Counted from the first letter of the stretch, positions 8,808 to 17,959 are shown. The stretch: DNA of 64,000 nt from Roseiarcus sp963696665 (GCA_963696665.1 CAVOLE010000039.1:293125-357124), one strand, 5' to 3'. Notes: generated by a model from the letters alone, not told the origin. Numbers and translations are program-made.

Positions 8808-9287
8808 TTACGCGGCTTGAGCGGAAGGCGTCTTGACCGCTTCGATGGTCTTGGCGCCGCCCTTGTTGATCGCAATGGTGCGCGGCTTCTGGGCCTCGGG
8901 GACCTCCCGCACCAGGTCAATGTGCAAGAGACCGTTCTCGCTGGTCGCGCCTGTCACAACGACGTGGTCGGCAAGCTGGAAGCGGCGCTCGAAGGCGCGG
9001 GCCGCGATGCCCTGGTAAAGCACGTCGCGCTTGTCGTCCTTCTGGACGGTTTCCTTGGATCCGCGCACGGTCAGCGTGTTCTCGCGAGTTTCGACGGACA
9101 GCTCGCTCTCGCCGAAGCCGGCGACCGCGAGCGTAATCCGGTAGGCGTTCTCGCCAGTGCGCTCGATGTTGTAAGGCGGGTAGGTGGGGGCGTTCTGCTC
9201 GCCTCCGGCGACCCTGTCGAGCATCGAAAAGAGACGATCGAAGCCGACGGTGGAACGATAGAACGGTGCAAGATCGTAATTCAACAT
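8808..9287 (-). CDS. Hsp20/alpha-crystallin small heat-shock protein
   Basis: ATP-independent holdase that binds unfolding proteins in the cytoplasm. The 159 residues from the ATG at 9287 fit the IbpA-like class A proteins of Rhizobiales. The N-terminus reads MLNYDLAPFYRSTVGFDRLF; the alpha-crystallin domain runs from YPPYNIERTGENAYRITLAV through LTVRGSKE and YQGIAARAFERRFQLADHV to GLLHIDLVREVPE, and the conserved C-terminal anchor is KPRTIAI (an I-x-I type motif). The start is chosen because an AGAGGATG site lies just ahead; that site is inside a small hairpin (9288-9313), suggesting thermal control of translation. A strong terminator follows. Confidence 0.93.
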   Translation of the reverse strand: MLNYDLAPFYRSTVGFDRLFSMLDRVAGGEQNAPTYPPYNIERTGENAYRITLAVAGFGESELSVETRENTLTVRGSKETVQKDDKRDVLYQGIAARAFERRFQLADHVVVTGATSENGLLHIDLVREVPEAQKPRTIAINKGGAKTIEAVKTPSAQAA

Positions 9288-9313
9288 GATCACATCCTCT
9301 GATGTTGAGCGAT
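9288..9313 (-). promoter_or_regulatory. Possible RNA thermometer covering the hsp20 ribosome binding site
   Basis: In the minus-strand leader, ATCGC pairs with GTGAT and, inside it, ATC pairs with GAT around the loop AGAG, so the AGAGG ribosome binding site is partly sequestered directly before the ATG. Rhizobial small heat-shock genes are often controlled by ROSE-type thermometers; this hairpin is weak and the similarity is only structural. Confidence 0.3.
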
Positions 9314-9541
9314 ATGGCGGCTTGCGCCCCAGACATTGGCTGCGCTGCCGCTGCAAGGCCCTTAGGCCTCACGCCTGATAATTTTTGTTCGGAGGGCTTC
9401 AAATTCAAGGCCGGACAGGTGATCTTCGCCACAAAAAATGCACGCTCCGCGATCAAAGGGAGCAGGCCCGGGGCGCGACGAGGCGCTGGGCGATTCGTCC
9501 ATCGAGGGGCCGTCGCCTCCGGATATCGAGGTCCAACACCC

Positions 9542-10009
9542 ATGCTGAAATCAATCTCGGTCGTGGCTACCGTCGCCGTAGCCCTGTGTTTCGCCACCAC
9601 CGCTTACGCCGCCTCAAGAGGCCCTCAAACTGAAGAGGATAACCAGCCGCCCAAGCCGCTGCCGCCGCAGCAGAAGAATTTTCCGCTCGACCAGACCTGG
9701 TCGCTGCGCGAGCTCAACGGCAAGCCTGTGCCCCCGGGATTGGACATCAGCCTCAAGATCGATGGTACGCTGCGGGGGTCCGGCTACACCGGCTGCAATT
9801 CGTGGTCGGCGACGATGTATCCGGTCAAGGACCAGCATCTCGCCACCGGGCCCTATGCGCTGACCAAAAAGCAATGCGCCAAGGACGTTATGCAGCTCGA
9901 ACTGGGCTTCCTGTCCGCGCTGCTCGGCAACCCAGAGTGGGACTTGGTCAACGACGATCTCGTGATCAAGGGGCCGCGTGGCTCGATGCGGCTCGCCCGC
10001 TCGCTTTAA
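9542..10009 (+). CDS. Secreted META-domain (DUF306, HslJ-like) protein
   Basis: 155 residues from the ATG at 9542 (GAGG site about 10 bases ahead). A Sec signal peptide (MLKSISVVATVAVALC, cleavage near AYAAS) precedes a proline-rich linker. A META domain follows: DQTWSLRELNGKPVPPG, the characteristic GTLRGSGYTGCNSWSATM, then LTKKQCAKDVMQLE and a C-terminal strand NDDLVIKGPRGSMRL. In E. coli the relative HslJ is a heat-inducible envelope lipoprotein linked to novobiocin resistance; here there is no lipobox. It is divergent from hsp20, sharing a 254-base upstream region. Function otherwise unknown. Confidence 0.75.
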   Translation: MLKSISVVATVAVALCFATTAYAASRGPQTEEDNQPPKPLPPQQKNFPLDQTWSLRELNGKPVPPGLDISLKIDGTLRGSGYTGCNSWSATMYPVKDQHLATGPYALTKKQCAKDVMQLELGFLSALLGNPEWDLVNDDLVIKGPRGSMRLARSL

Positions 10010-10021
10010 GCTCGCCCTCGA

Positions 10022-12202
10022 TCATGTTGCGGGCTCCGGCTCGGCGACAACCGTGGCCGGAGTTCCGTCGTGGGTTTCGAACGCGATCCGTCGCTTGTGG
10101 AACTGATTGATCGTCGCCTGATGGCCAATCGACACAATCGTGGCGCCGGGGAGCGTTTCAATAATCGCGCGATAGAGATTGGCTTCGCTCTTCTCGTCCA
10201 GCGAGGCGGTCAATTCGTCGAGGAACAGCCAGTCCGGCTTGGCCAGCAGCGCCCGCGCGACGGCGAGCCGCTGCTGTTCGCCGCCCGACAGCTGCATTTG
10301 CCAATTCTCGTTGTCGTCAAGCCGGTCCGCCAGCGCCGGAAGGCCGACCTTCACCAACGTCTCCCTCAGCTTCTGGTCGGAGAAATTGGCGCTTGGCGCC
10401 GGATAGGCGAGGGCGTCGCGGAGCGGTCCGATTGGAATATAGGGCCGCTGCGGCAAGAGCATGAGCTTGGCGTAGGCCGGCTGGCGTATCTCACCCGAGC
10501 CGTGCGGCCACAAGCCCGCAATGGCGCGAAAGAGCGTCGACTTGCCGACTCCCGAGGGCCCGACAAGCATCGTGGACTCTTGTGGGACCAGCACCAAGTC
10601 GGCGATATGGGCCAGCTTGCGGCCGTCGGGCAACGCGACTTCGACGTCATTCAGCGACAGGGTAGGGTCCTGCGACGGCCCCGCGGTTAGCCGCGGCGTC
10701 TTTTTATCGTCCGCGAGCGCGCGGTCGAAGGCCTCCTCGAACGAAGTCAGACGCTCGATCGTGGCGCGGAAATCGGCGAGGCCGATGTAGCGGTCGACGA
10801 AGAAGTTCATCGCGCCGTTGACGTTGGCGAACGCGTCGGCCGACTGATTGAAGCGGCCGAAGTCGACGATTTTAGCAAAGTAGAACGGCGCGACGACCAC
10901 ATAAGGAATGATGACGGAGATCTGGCTGTAGAACTGGTTGAAGGCGATGAGCCAGGTGCGCACATGGATGATGCGACGGATGGTTCGCACCACCTCGCCG
11001 AACACGCTGCCAGCCCGGTCGATCTCGCGCTCCTCCCCCTTGAGAAGCGCGATCTGCTCGCTGTATTCGCGAATGCGCGCAAGATCGAAGCGGAAGTTCG
11101 CCTCGACCGCCTGCTGGCGGAAATAAAGCCTCGACAGGCTGCGTCCGATCATCTGGGTGATGCCTGTCGCGAGGCAGGCGTACAAGACCGCGACCCAGAA
11201 CAGGAAGCCAGGTATTCGCATGCCGAAAATCGGCGCGTTGAGGGAGTTGGAAATCGCCCACAGGATGATCGAGAACGACACCAGATTGGTCGCCGAGGCG
11301 ATCGCCTGGATAGTGTAATTGTAGATGCCGACGTTGCCGGAATTGATGCCGGTCCCGGTGCCGTTGATGAAGCCGCCGATGTCCTGCGAGATGCGCTGGT
11401 CGGGGTTGTCCGTCGTGATGCGCTGGCCCGCGAGCTCCACCGACGTCTCTTCATCCCGATGGTCGGCGGCGCCGGTGAGAGCGAGCTTGTAGTGCATCGA
11501 GTGCATGAGCCAGCGCGAGGTGAACGAGGCCGTCATCCAGCGTCGCCATTGCAGCACGAAATTCGAAGCGACGAAGAACTCGACGATGCCGGCGACGATG
11601 GCGATCGTCGCCAGCGGCACGAAGACAACCATGAGCTGGTACCAGAACGCCACCCGATGCGCCTCGTTGGCCACCTGGATGGCGTTGCCGAAATCGCGCT
11701 GGAAGAAGTTGAAACGCAGCGCCAGCGCGACCTGGAACTGATTGATCAGGATGAGGAAGAAGACATTGATGCGGGCGTAAATGTCCTGACGAAGGATCAC
11801 CGGCCGGGATGGCCAGGGCCGGATCGAGATCGGAGTCCGCGCGGCGAAGAATGGATCGGCGATCCGCATCATCCTGCGCACCAGGCGAAAGTGCGAGATG
11901 GCGAAGATGGCGAGAACGAACAGCGCCGTCGCCAGAGGCAGATAGCGGGGCAGCTCGTATTCCTCGAGGCTCTGCGGCCAATAGCCGGTGAGCGCGGCAA
12001 GGTCGGCCAGGCCGAACAGCACCGTTTCGATCGCGAACAGATCGCAGAGGAGGGTGAGGAAGGTCGATATTTTCCAGCGCGACAGCGAAGTGACCGCGGC
12101 CAGCCCCGAGGCGACGGCGATGAGCAGCGTCATCCCGTCCTCTCGGTAGCCGCCGATGATGAGGGCGAGGACGGCGAAGGCGGCGAGGCTCAACAAGCGC
12201 AT
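10022..12202 (-). CDS. SbmA/BacA-related ABC transporter with fused ATPase (BclA/YddA-like)
   Basis: A single polypeptide with an N-terminal membrane domain and a C-terminal ATPase, about 726 residues from the ATG at 12202 (a TTG at 12229 gives the longer reading). The membrane half contains the SbmA/BacA-like stretch NPDQRISQDIGGF and several hydrophobic spans. The ATPase half has Walker A (GPSGVGKST), the signature LSGGEQQRLAVARALL and Walker B (LFLDELTASLD). In Bradyrhizobium, BclA of this architecture imports antimicrobial peptides and supports symbiosis; other relatives carry peptides, cobalamin or long-chain acyl compounds. The substrate here is unknown. It ends 12 bases from the convergent META-domain gene. 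Confidence 0.85.
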   Translation of the reverse strand: MRLLSLAAFAVLALIIGGYREDGMTLLIAVASGLAAVTSLSRWKISTFLTLLCDLFAIETVLFGLADLAALTGYWPQSLEEYELPRYLPLATALFVLAIFAISHFRLVRRMMRIADPFFAARTPISIRPWPSRPVILRQDIYARINVFFLILINQFQVALALRFNFFQRDFGNAIQVANEAHRVAFWYQLMVVFVPLATIAIVAGIVEFFVASNFVLQWRRWMTASFTSRWLMHSMHYKLALTGAADHRDEETSVELAGQRITTDNPDQRISQDIGGFINGTGTGINSGNVGIYNYTIQAIASATNLVSFSIILWAISNSLNAPIFGMRIPGFLFWVAVLYACLATGITQMIGRSLSRLYFRQQAVEANFRFDLARIREYSEQIALLKGEEREIDRAGSVFGEVVRTIRRIIHVRTWLIAFNQFYSQISVIIPYVVVAPFYFAKIVDFGRFNQSADAFANVNGAMNFFVDRYIGLADFRATIERLTSFEEAFDRALADDKKTPRLTAGPSQDPTLSLNDVEVALPDGRKLAHIADLVLVPQESTMLVGPSGVGKSTLFRAIAGLWPHGSGEIRQPAYAKLMLLPQRPYIPIGPLRDALAYPAPSANFSDQKLRETLVKVGLPALADRLDDNENWQMQLSGGEQQRLAVARALLAKPDWLFLDELTASLDEKSEANLYRAIIETLPGATIVSIGHQATINQFHKRRIAFETHDGTPATVVAEPEPAT

Positions 12203-12718
12203 GCGGGTAGGACCTTGAGCGGGGGGCAAAAAGAAGAGGCCGCACTATCAGACCGACCGGGGCATTAGAAGGGCGGCTCGCCTGCCCAGCGCATGAATTG
12301 TTGGCAATGTCGGCCATCAGCCGAGCGAACCGCCAACCTCATAACAACCACGAATTCTCCGCGAATTTTTCTTGACAAAATCAGAAATACGCGTTATGAA
12401 TTCCCTCTTGCGGAATCCATTCGCCCGTAGACGGGAAGAGGAGAAACCGCGGCTGTTTGAAACGTTGCCTTACAACCTGCCGCGCGAGCCGGCGCCGAGG
12501 AGCGATTTTTTTATTTTTTTCACGCGCAACCGTTTGAAAAAGCCCGATTCGCAAAAGAAAATGAAAGTAAATGAAAGCAAACTTACTAGCGTTTAGGCTC
12601 ATTAGCTTCGTTTTGCTAGCCCTTATTTGGAAGGGATTCCCCGCTTTGGTTGTATCCGCAGCTCTCCGGGGCTTAGGCCAGGTCTCCCGGCGCTTGTCCT
12701 TGAGGCGACCTTGCGGCG
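12203..12718. other. AT-richer intergenic region of about 500 bases with a strong promoter
   Basis: Much lower GC than its surroundings, especially 12500-12650. It holds a near-consensus promoter (12372-12400) pointing right and a T-rich tract (12506-12520) about 110 bases downstream, but no convincing protein gene. Short frames on both strands (12372-12596 plus, 12381-12602 minus) overlap each other and the promoter itself. See the finding on a possible small RNA. Confidence 0.5.
12372..12400 (+). promoter_or_regulatory. Near-consensus sigma-70 promoter
   Basis: TTGACA at 12372-12377, 17-base spacer, TATGAA at 12395-12400. It faces a region without a recognisable gene, so the transcript may be non-coding. 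Confidence 0.7.
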
Positions 12719-13480
12719 CTATCGTTTGATCACGATCGCGTGGCCGTTAAGGTTGTGCAAAACGATCCGGTCTTTGAGCGGGATTTGTCCATCGACATAG
12801 CAAGCGACGCCCGGAGTCGTGTCCCAGCCATAATCGTCGTACACGATTATGCCGCCCGGAACCAACCGTTCCCAGATCCATTCCGTCACATCTTTGGCCG
12901 ACTGATAGACGTCGACGTCGACATGGCAGAACCGGAACTTAAGATTTTCGACTGCGCCGCCAGTTTCCTCGGGGAAGATGCCGGTTAGAATTTGGATATT
13001 GTCGAGGTTCAGCCTTTTGTAGAGGAAGTCCTCGACTAAGCGCTGGCTCGTGTCGGCATGCTCGCCCCCGACATAATCGGGGTCTTCGTCTCCGGCCTTC
13101 ACGATGCCGGAGAACGTGTCGCAGGCGTAGACTTTGTCGCGCAATCCCAGACGTTTCGCCTGCGTCGCGATCAGCGCGGCAGTGCCCCCGCGCCATACTC
13201 CGATTTCGATCAGCGCGCCGGCTTCGAGCTTGGCCGACTGCTCAACGAGCCTCCACAGCTCGAAGCACCGGTACTTATCGACCAACGTCGCGAGTTCGAC
13301 CTGCGAATAGGCCGCTTTGAACCCTTGATCGAGATTCCATGGGCTATAAGTCGCGCTTGGCAGCACGACTTCGTAGTCAGGGCCCTTGTTCACAAGCCGA
13401 GGCATATAGCGAACATGGACGCCGTAATTGCGCGCCAGATTCTTAAGCGTCGATTTTACGAGCTGGTTCAAGGTAACCAT
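12719..13480 (-). CDS. TylF/MycF-type class I SAM-dependent O-methyltransferase
   Basis: 253 residues. The methyltransferase fold is visible from LIEIGVWRGGTAALIATQAK (SAM-binding glycine-rich loop) through VYACDTFSGIVKAGDEDPDY. The family hallmark metal/substrate-binding aspartates follow in FCHVDVDVYQSAKDVTEWIW and IIVYDDYGWDTTPGVACYVD. Relatives methylate sugar hydroxyls in macrolides and in surface polysaccharides. No biosynthetic cluster adjoins it, so modification of an envelope glycan is a guess. The ATG at 13480 starts with MVTLNQLVKSTLKNLARNYG, a typical amphipathic N-terminus of this family. Confidence 0.8.
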   Translation of the reverse strand: MVTLNQLVKSTLKNLARNYGVHVRYMPRLVNKGPDYEVVLPSATYSPWNLDQGFKAAYSQVELATLVDKYRCFELWRLVEQSAKLEAGALIEIGVWRGGTAALIATQAKRLGLRDKVYACDTFSGIVKAGDEDPDYVGGEHADTSQRLVEDFLYKRLNLDNIQILTGIFPEETGGAVENLKFRFCHVDVDVYQSAKDVTEWIWERLVPGGIIVYDDYGWDTTPGVACYVDGQIPLKDRIVLHNLNGHAIVIKR

Positions 13481-13720
13481 CCGCTGCTAAATAAAAAGGC
13501 TTTGAGAGGTGACGCCGTAGGCTGACACAATACCGTGCTTATGCAGTAAATGGAAGACGCTTTCGTCTCGGTAAACTCTCGTTTCGAGATTGCGCCGTTG
13601 TGAACGGACGCATTTGTGGCGAAGCCGCTGCTCCCCATGGCAAATCCTCGACCTCGCTTGAAATTCCACGACGGGTCAGGTACGGCGCGCGCGGGCAAGT
13701 AAGGTTGGCGGGCCAATAAG

Positions 13721-14488
13721 ATGAGTGTCCTCCTTATCTGCATCCTGATTTTTGTCTTGTTCATGATCGCCGGCTATGCCGGGCTTGCGCTGCAAACGCG
13801 GCTCACGGATGAGCACAAGACCGGCGAGACGAAAGCCGTGGTTGGCCAGGTCGCGGGGCTGGTCAGCCTTCTTCTCGCGCTCGTCCTCGGAACACTCATT
13901 GGCGTCAGCTGGGCCTATTTCTCGGCTCAGCGGACGAATTTGGAGAATTTCTCCGCCCAGGTCCTGAGGCTCGATCAGGCGCTGGCGCAATACGGGCCGG
14001 AGACCAAGCCCCTTCGTGACAAGATCAAGGAGGGTATCCTCAAAGGCTATCAGACCTTCTGGGGAGCCGGCGGGCGGGTCGACCCCGCCCTGTTGACGGT
14101 CGCCGGGCCCCTTGCCAACGCGCAAGGCGTCAGCGACTTTCTCGCGACGCTTCAGCCAAAAGCCGATGCGCAGAAGGCGGCGCTGGCGTCCGCCAACCAA
14201 TATGCCAGCATGGTCGAACAATCGCGGTTGCTCATCTCCCTGCAAGTGGCGAGCGGGCCAATATCGTGGGTTCTGATTGCGATCCTAATCTTTTGGACGG
14301 CGGCGCTCTTTTTCGCCATCGGATTATACGCCCCGACAAACGCCTTGGTCACCGCAGCCCTGACATTCGGAGCGTTGTCGATCGCGTTCGCGATCTTTCT
14401 CATCCTCGAACTCGGCATGCCCTATACCGGCCTGTTCAGGGTTTCGCCCGCCGCGCTCGAGCAAACCATCGAGTTCATCGACAAGTAG
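13721..14488 (+). CDS. DUF4239-type (bestrophin-like) membrane protein
   Basis: 255 residues with four hydrophobic segments: residues about 2-22 (LLICILIFVLFMIAGYAGLA), about 45-68 (VAGLVSLLLALVLGTLIGVS), and two near the C-terminus (WVLIAILIFWTAALFFAIGL, then ALTFGALSIAFAIFLILELG). The ending MPYTGLFRVSPAALEQTIEF is typical of the DUF4239 family, which has a bestrophin-like arrangement and no proven function. The long central loop (residues about 70-165) is soluble. It ends 28 bases before the convergent DUF1003 gene. Confidence 0.7.
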   Translation: MSVLLICILIFVLFMIAGYAGLALQTRLTDEHKTGETKAVVGQVAGLVSLLLALVLGTLIGVSWAYFSAQRTNLENFSAQVLRLDQALAQYGPETKPLRDKIKEGILKGYQTFWGAGGRVDPALLTVAGPLANAQGVSDFLATLQPKADAQKAALASANQYASMVEQSRLLISLQVASGPISWVLIAILIFWTAALFFAIGLYAPTNALVTAALTFGALSIAFAIFLILELGMPYTGLFRVSPAALEQTIEFIDK

Positions 14489-14515
14489 ACGGTTTCGGCG
14501 CCCAGCCGAGGCCGT

Positions 14516-15076
14516 TCAGCCGCGCGCGGATGGCGTCACCCGCGCATGGACCTCGCACGTCATCGAGTTGATCCTTTCGACGAGGGTTCGGACGGTCTGG
14601 GTGAGTTCGGTGTTCTGCTTGAGCAGGGTTTCCACGCGCTCGGTGAGCGCGGTGTTTTGCTGCACCATTTCGATCAGCATGCCGGCCTGCTCGCGCATTT
14701 GCGCTTGCCGCTGCTCATTGATCTGGTGGAGTTCTTCGCGATGCTGGGCGTCGGCGAGGCTCGTCACCTTGTCGCGGTCGGCCTGACGGGTCTGCGCCAG
14801 CAGGATCAGCGGCGCTGCGTAGGCGGCCTGGGTCGAGAAGGCGAGATTGAGCAGAATGAACGGATAGACGTCGAACTGGGTCCAGCCCGCGGCGTTGACC
14901 CAGATCCACAGCGCGACGATGAGCGTCTGCGCGATCAGGAACGTCGGGGTGCCGAAGAACCGGGCGAAATCCTCCGCTTTTCTGCCGAACCAGTCGTTTC
15001 CGAAAGCCGATTCGAGATGGGCGTGCGGCAGGTGAAATCTGCGCAGACGTTCGTCCGGTTCATGGCGCGCGCTCAT
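14516..15076 (-). CDS. DUF1003 membrane protein
   Basis: 186 residues from the ATG at 15076, which follows a GGAGG/GAAGGGAAG stretch; the longer open frame lacks support. The DUF1003 core is clear: FARFFGTPTFLIAQTLIVAL and WIWVNAAGWTQFDVYPFILL form two membrane spans, followed by NLAFSTQAAYAAPLILLAQTR and QADRDKVTSLADAQ. The C-terminal third (HREELHQINEQRQAQMREQ onward to VRTLVERINS) is heptad-rich and probably a coiled coil. The family is widespread in Proteobacteria and has no defined biochemical role. Confidence 0.82.
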   Translation of the reverse strand: MSARHEPDERLRRFHLPHAHLESAFGNDWFGRKAEDFARFFGTPTFLIAQTLIVALWIWVNAAGWTQFDVYPFILLNLAFSTQAAYAAPLILLAQTRQADRDKVTSLADAQHREELHQINEQRQAQMREQAGMLIEMVQQNTALTERVETLLKQNTELTQTVRTLVERINSMTCEVHARVTPSARG

Positions 15077-15348
15077 TTTCGTCTTCCCTTCGCCTCCAGC
15101 CACAAGATGCGGCGGCCAGCGATTCGCGCTCCGAGGATACATCATCAAGCCGATAGGCCCCAACTCCTTGATTTGACGGACAGGCGTCGCCTTGTGAAGC
15201 GCTCAGGAACTCGCTATGGTCGACTCATTCCACCGAATTTGTATAGGCTACAATATAAGCAACTTAACAGTGTCGTAACAGGATCGCCTCGTCCGTCGCA
15301 CCGGGCTCGAAAACTGGCGACGCAAACGACAACACAGGGAAGAACCCC

Positions 15349-16635
15349 ATGTCTCACAAAGTCGAAACTCTGGCGCTTCATGCGGGCTGGCGCGCCGATC
15401 CGGCGACGGGCGCGGTCGCGGTGCCGATCTACCAGACGACGTCCTATCAGTTTCAAAGCGCCGAGCACGCCGCGAACCTGTTCGCGCTCAAGGAGCTCGG
15501 CAACATCTACACCCGCATCATGAACCCCACGACCGACGTGCTCGAGAAGCGCGTCGCGGCGCTCGAAGGGGGCGCCGCGGGGCTGGCGCTCGCCAGCGGA
15601 CAGGCGGCCTCCGCCTTCGCGGTGCAGAACCTGGCGCGAGCCGGCGACAACATCGTCTCTTCGACCGACCTCTATGGGGGCACCTGGAACCTGTTCGCCA
15701 ACACGATGAAGGACCAGGGGATCGAGGTCCGCTTCGTCGATCCGGTCGACCCGGAGGGCTTCCGCAAGGCCACCGACGCGCGCACCCGCGCCTATTACGC
15801 CGAGACGCTGCCCAACCCGAAGCTGATCGCATTCCCGATCGCCGAAGTGGCCGCGATCGGCCGTCCGCTCGGCGTTCCGCTCATCATGGACAACACTGCG
15901 GCGCCGATCCTGACCAGGCCGTTCGAACACGGCGCGGCGATCGTCGTCTACTCCTCGACCAAATATCTCGGCGGACACGGCAACTCGATCGGCGGCCTCA
16001 TCATCGACGGCGGCGCCTTCCCGTGGGAGGAGCACAAGGAGCGGCAGCCCGCGCTCAACACGCCGGATCCCAGCTATCACGGCGCGGTATGGAGCGAAGC
16101 GGCGAAGCCGCTTGGGCCGATCGCCTACATCCTCAAGGCTCGCACCACGCTCCTGCGCGACCTCGGCTCCTGCATGTCGCCGTTCAACGCCTTCCTCACC
16201 CTTCAGGGGGTGGAGACGCTGCCGCTGCGCATCGAGCGCCATTCGGCGAACACCTCCGCAGTCGCCGCCTGGCTCGTCAAGCAGCCCGCGGTCACGAGCG
16301 TGATCCATCCGTCGCTTCAGAAGGGCGAAGCCAAGCGGCGGGCGGAAAAATATTTGAAGGGCGGCCTGGGCGGCCTGGTCGGATTCGAGATCAAGGGCGG
16401 CAAGGAAGCCGGGCGCAAGTTCATCGATGCGCTCAAGCTTCTCTATCATGTCGCGAACATCGGCGACGCGCGTTCGCTCGCCATTCATCCGGCGACCACC
16501 ACGCATTCGCAACTGTCGCCGGCGGAGCAACAAGCGACCGGCGTGACGGACGACTACGTCCGGCTGTCGATCGGCATCGAGCATATCGACGACATTCTTG
16601 CCGATCTCGACCAGGCGCTGAAGGCGGCGGCGTGA
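15349..16635 (+). CDS. metY: O-acetylhomoserine sulfhydrylase (PLP enzyme)
   Basis: Forms homocysteine from O-acetyl-L-homoserine and sulfide in methionine synthesis. The 428 residues match the family. The start MSHKVETLALHAGWRADPA and YQTTSYQFQSAEHAANLFAL are diagnostic of MetY; SGQAASAFAVQNL binds the cofactor phosphate, LIMDNTAAPILTRPFEHGA carries the PLP-ring aspartate, and SSTKYLGGHGNSIGG carries the Schiff-base lysine. The closing DDYVRLSIGIEHIDDILADL is standard for Cys/Met metabolism enzymes. The 272-base leader (15077-15348) showed no SAM-II riboswitch I could recognise. O-succinylhomoserine as substrate cannot be excluded by eye. Confidence 0.92.
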   Translation: MSHKVETLALHAGWRADPATGAVAVPIYQTTSYQFQSAEHAANLFALKELGNIYTRIMNPTTDVLEKRVAALEGGAAGLALASGQAASAFAVQNLARAGDNIVSSTDLYGGTWNLFANTMKDQGIEVRFVDPVDPEGFRKATDARTRAYYAETLPNPKLIAFPIAEVAAIGRPLGVPLIMDNTAAPILTRPFEHGAAIVVYSSTKYLGGHGNSIGGLIIDGGAFPWEEHKERQPALNTPDPSYHGAVWSEAAKPLGPIAYILKARTTLLRDLGSCMSPFNAFLTLQGVETLPLRIERHSANTSAVAAWLVKQPAVTSVIHPSLQKGEAKRRAEKYLKGGLGGLVGFEIKGGKEAGRKFIDALKLLYHVANIGDARSLAIHPATTTHSQLSPAEQQATGVTDDYVRLSIGIEHIDDILADLDQALKAAA

Positions 16636-16752
16636 GGGGAGCTGCTGGCGCGCTGTAGCCGCGCTCATCGGCGGTGGCGCGATTTAGGGAGTGGGATAGA
16701 ATCGCGCCCCCGGCCGGCCGAATCGGACGCCGACCGAGGTCCGGACAATTCG

Positions 16753-17700
16753 ATGATCGAGCAGGGGTGGAACGAATATCGCGGCTGGGCCAAGCGGGCG
16801 CGATCGCTGCAAGCGAGCGCGGACCGCTGGAACTTCTGGGCGCTCGTTGCGCTGGTTACGACTGGCGTTTTGGGCGCAGCATCGGGCTTCTTTGGCGCCA
16901 ATCCGACCGATTGGCTCCCGGCGTGGGCGCAGCCTGATCAGTTTGCGAAAGCGCTTGCCTGCGCGGCGGCTGTCGCGTCGGCCTTGTCGCTCTATGTGGG
17001 GCGTCAGGCGCTCGCCATTGGCGCGGGATCGGGGTGGCTGCGTGCGCGGGCGACTGCGGAAGCGATCAAGTCGGAATGCTTCCGCTTTGCGGGCGGGGTT
17101 GGAGACTATGCGCCCGCCAAGGCGTCCGAGGGCGACGCAGCGACCGCGTTCATCGAGCGCCGCAAGACGATCGCGGCCCGCGCGGCTGGAGACTCGTTGA
17201 CGCCCGAAGACGATCCCGTCGGATCATCTGGCGACGACAGGCGCCCGCCGCCCGCGATGACCGACAAGTGGTATCTCGCAAACCGCGTTGACGGGCAGAT
17301 CAAGTTTTATAAGGACGGACAGGAGAAGAACGAAAGCGCCTATCAACGGCTGCAGCTGTGGACGTTCGTCACTGGCGCACTCATTGCCGTGGTATCAGCT
17401 GTCGTGGCCGTCTACGGCGCCCGGTTCGCCGCGTGGATCGGCGCGCTGACGACGGTGGGGGCTGCGGTCAGCGCCTATGGCCTGGCCGAGCGCCGGAAGT
17501 ATCTCGCCGCGAGCTCTGCGGCGATGAAGGCCAATCTCGAGCGCCTCAAGGAACGCTATCTGGTCGGCGGCGTGGCCCTGCAATCCCTGGTCGCGACCGC
17601 CGAGGACCTGATGGAGAGCGAGCACGCCGCTTGGATCGATCAGATGGCCAAGACCATTCGAGACGCGCCTTCGCCGCCCCCGCAAGCTGGCCCATCTTGA
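16753..17700 (+). CDS. Tandem SLATT (DUF4231-like) four-span membrane protein, putative conflict-system effector
   Basis: 315 residues made of two similar halves. Each half has a hydrophobic pair (about residues 28-47 and 64-83; 203-222 and 226-245) followed by a basic helix, as in LAERRKYLAASSAAMKANLE after the second pair. This is the SLATT/DUF4231 arrangement, a 2-transmembrane module known from comparative genomics as a pore-forming effector in nucleotide-signalling and other immune systems. The halves are joined by a disordered acidic/proline linker (about residues 145-168). The gene converges on the nSTAND-TIR operon, leaving 259 bases between stops. Assignment to the SLATT superfamily is from pattern, so moderately sure; the effector role is inference. 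Confidence 0.6.
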   Translation: MIEQGWNEYRGWAKRARSLQASADRWNFWALVALVTTGVLGAASGFFGANPTDWLPAWAQPDQFAKALACAAAVASALSLYVGRQALAIGAGSGWLRARATAEAIKSECFRFAGGVGDYAPAKASEGDAATAFIERRKTIAARAAGDSLTPEDDPVGSSGDDRRPPPAMTDKWYLANRVDGQIKFYKDGQEKNESAYQRLQLWTFVTGALIAVVSAVVAVYGARFAAWIGALTTVGAAVSAYGLAERRKYLAASSAAMKANLERLKERYLVGGVALQSLVATAEDLMESEHAAWIDQMAKTIRDAPSPPPQAGPS

Positions 17701-17959
17701 GGGCGCCCGGCTACCGGCGAGCGGGAAACAGGGAGAATACATAACGCTCATTTCTGATTTTATCAAGCCAATTTTGCTATCGACAGATAATTCGCAGAGA
17801 AATTTGTGGCTCTTGTGGCGTTGGCCGTTGGTCAGCCCTTCGCGGCTTCGCCTTAGAGTCTCTGTCGTCGTGGGGCGTCCTGCGACTCCTGGATCGGCGC
17901 GTTGCCCGGGCCAAGGCCCGGGGTCGTCCCGATGGCGGCCCGGCCAAATCACGCCATGC

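Noticed and set aside
10964..12268. 434-codon plus-strand open frame over the ABC transporter
   Set aside because: Antisense shadow; the ABC protein on the other strand has all ATPase motifs.
12396..12596. 66-codon protein MNSLLRNPFARRREEEKPRL and onwards
   Set aside because: Its ATG lies inside the -10 box of the promoter, there is no ribosome binding site, and a minus-strand frame of equal length overlaps it.
15077..15348. SAM riboswitch in the metY leader
   Set aside because: A TGATTTGAC string recalls SAM-II, but the required downstream conserved segment and pseudoknot partner are absent; I see no convincing structure.
15214..16668. 484-codon minus-strand open frame over metY
   Set aside because: Antisense shadow of a clear PLP enzyme gene.
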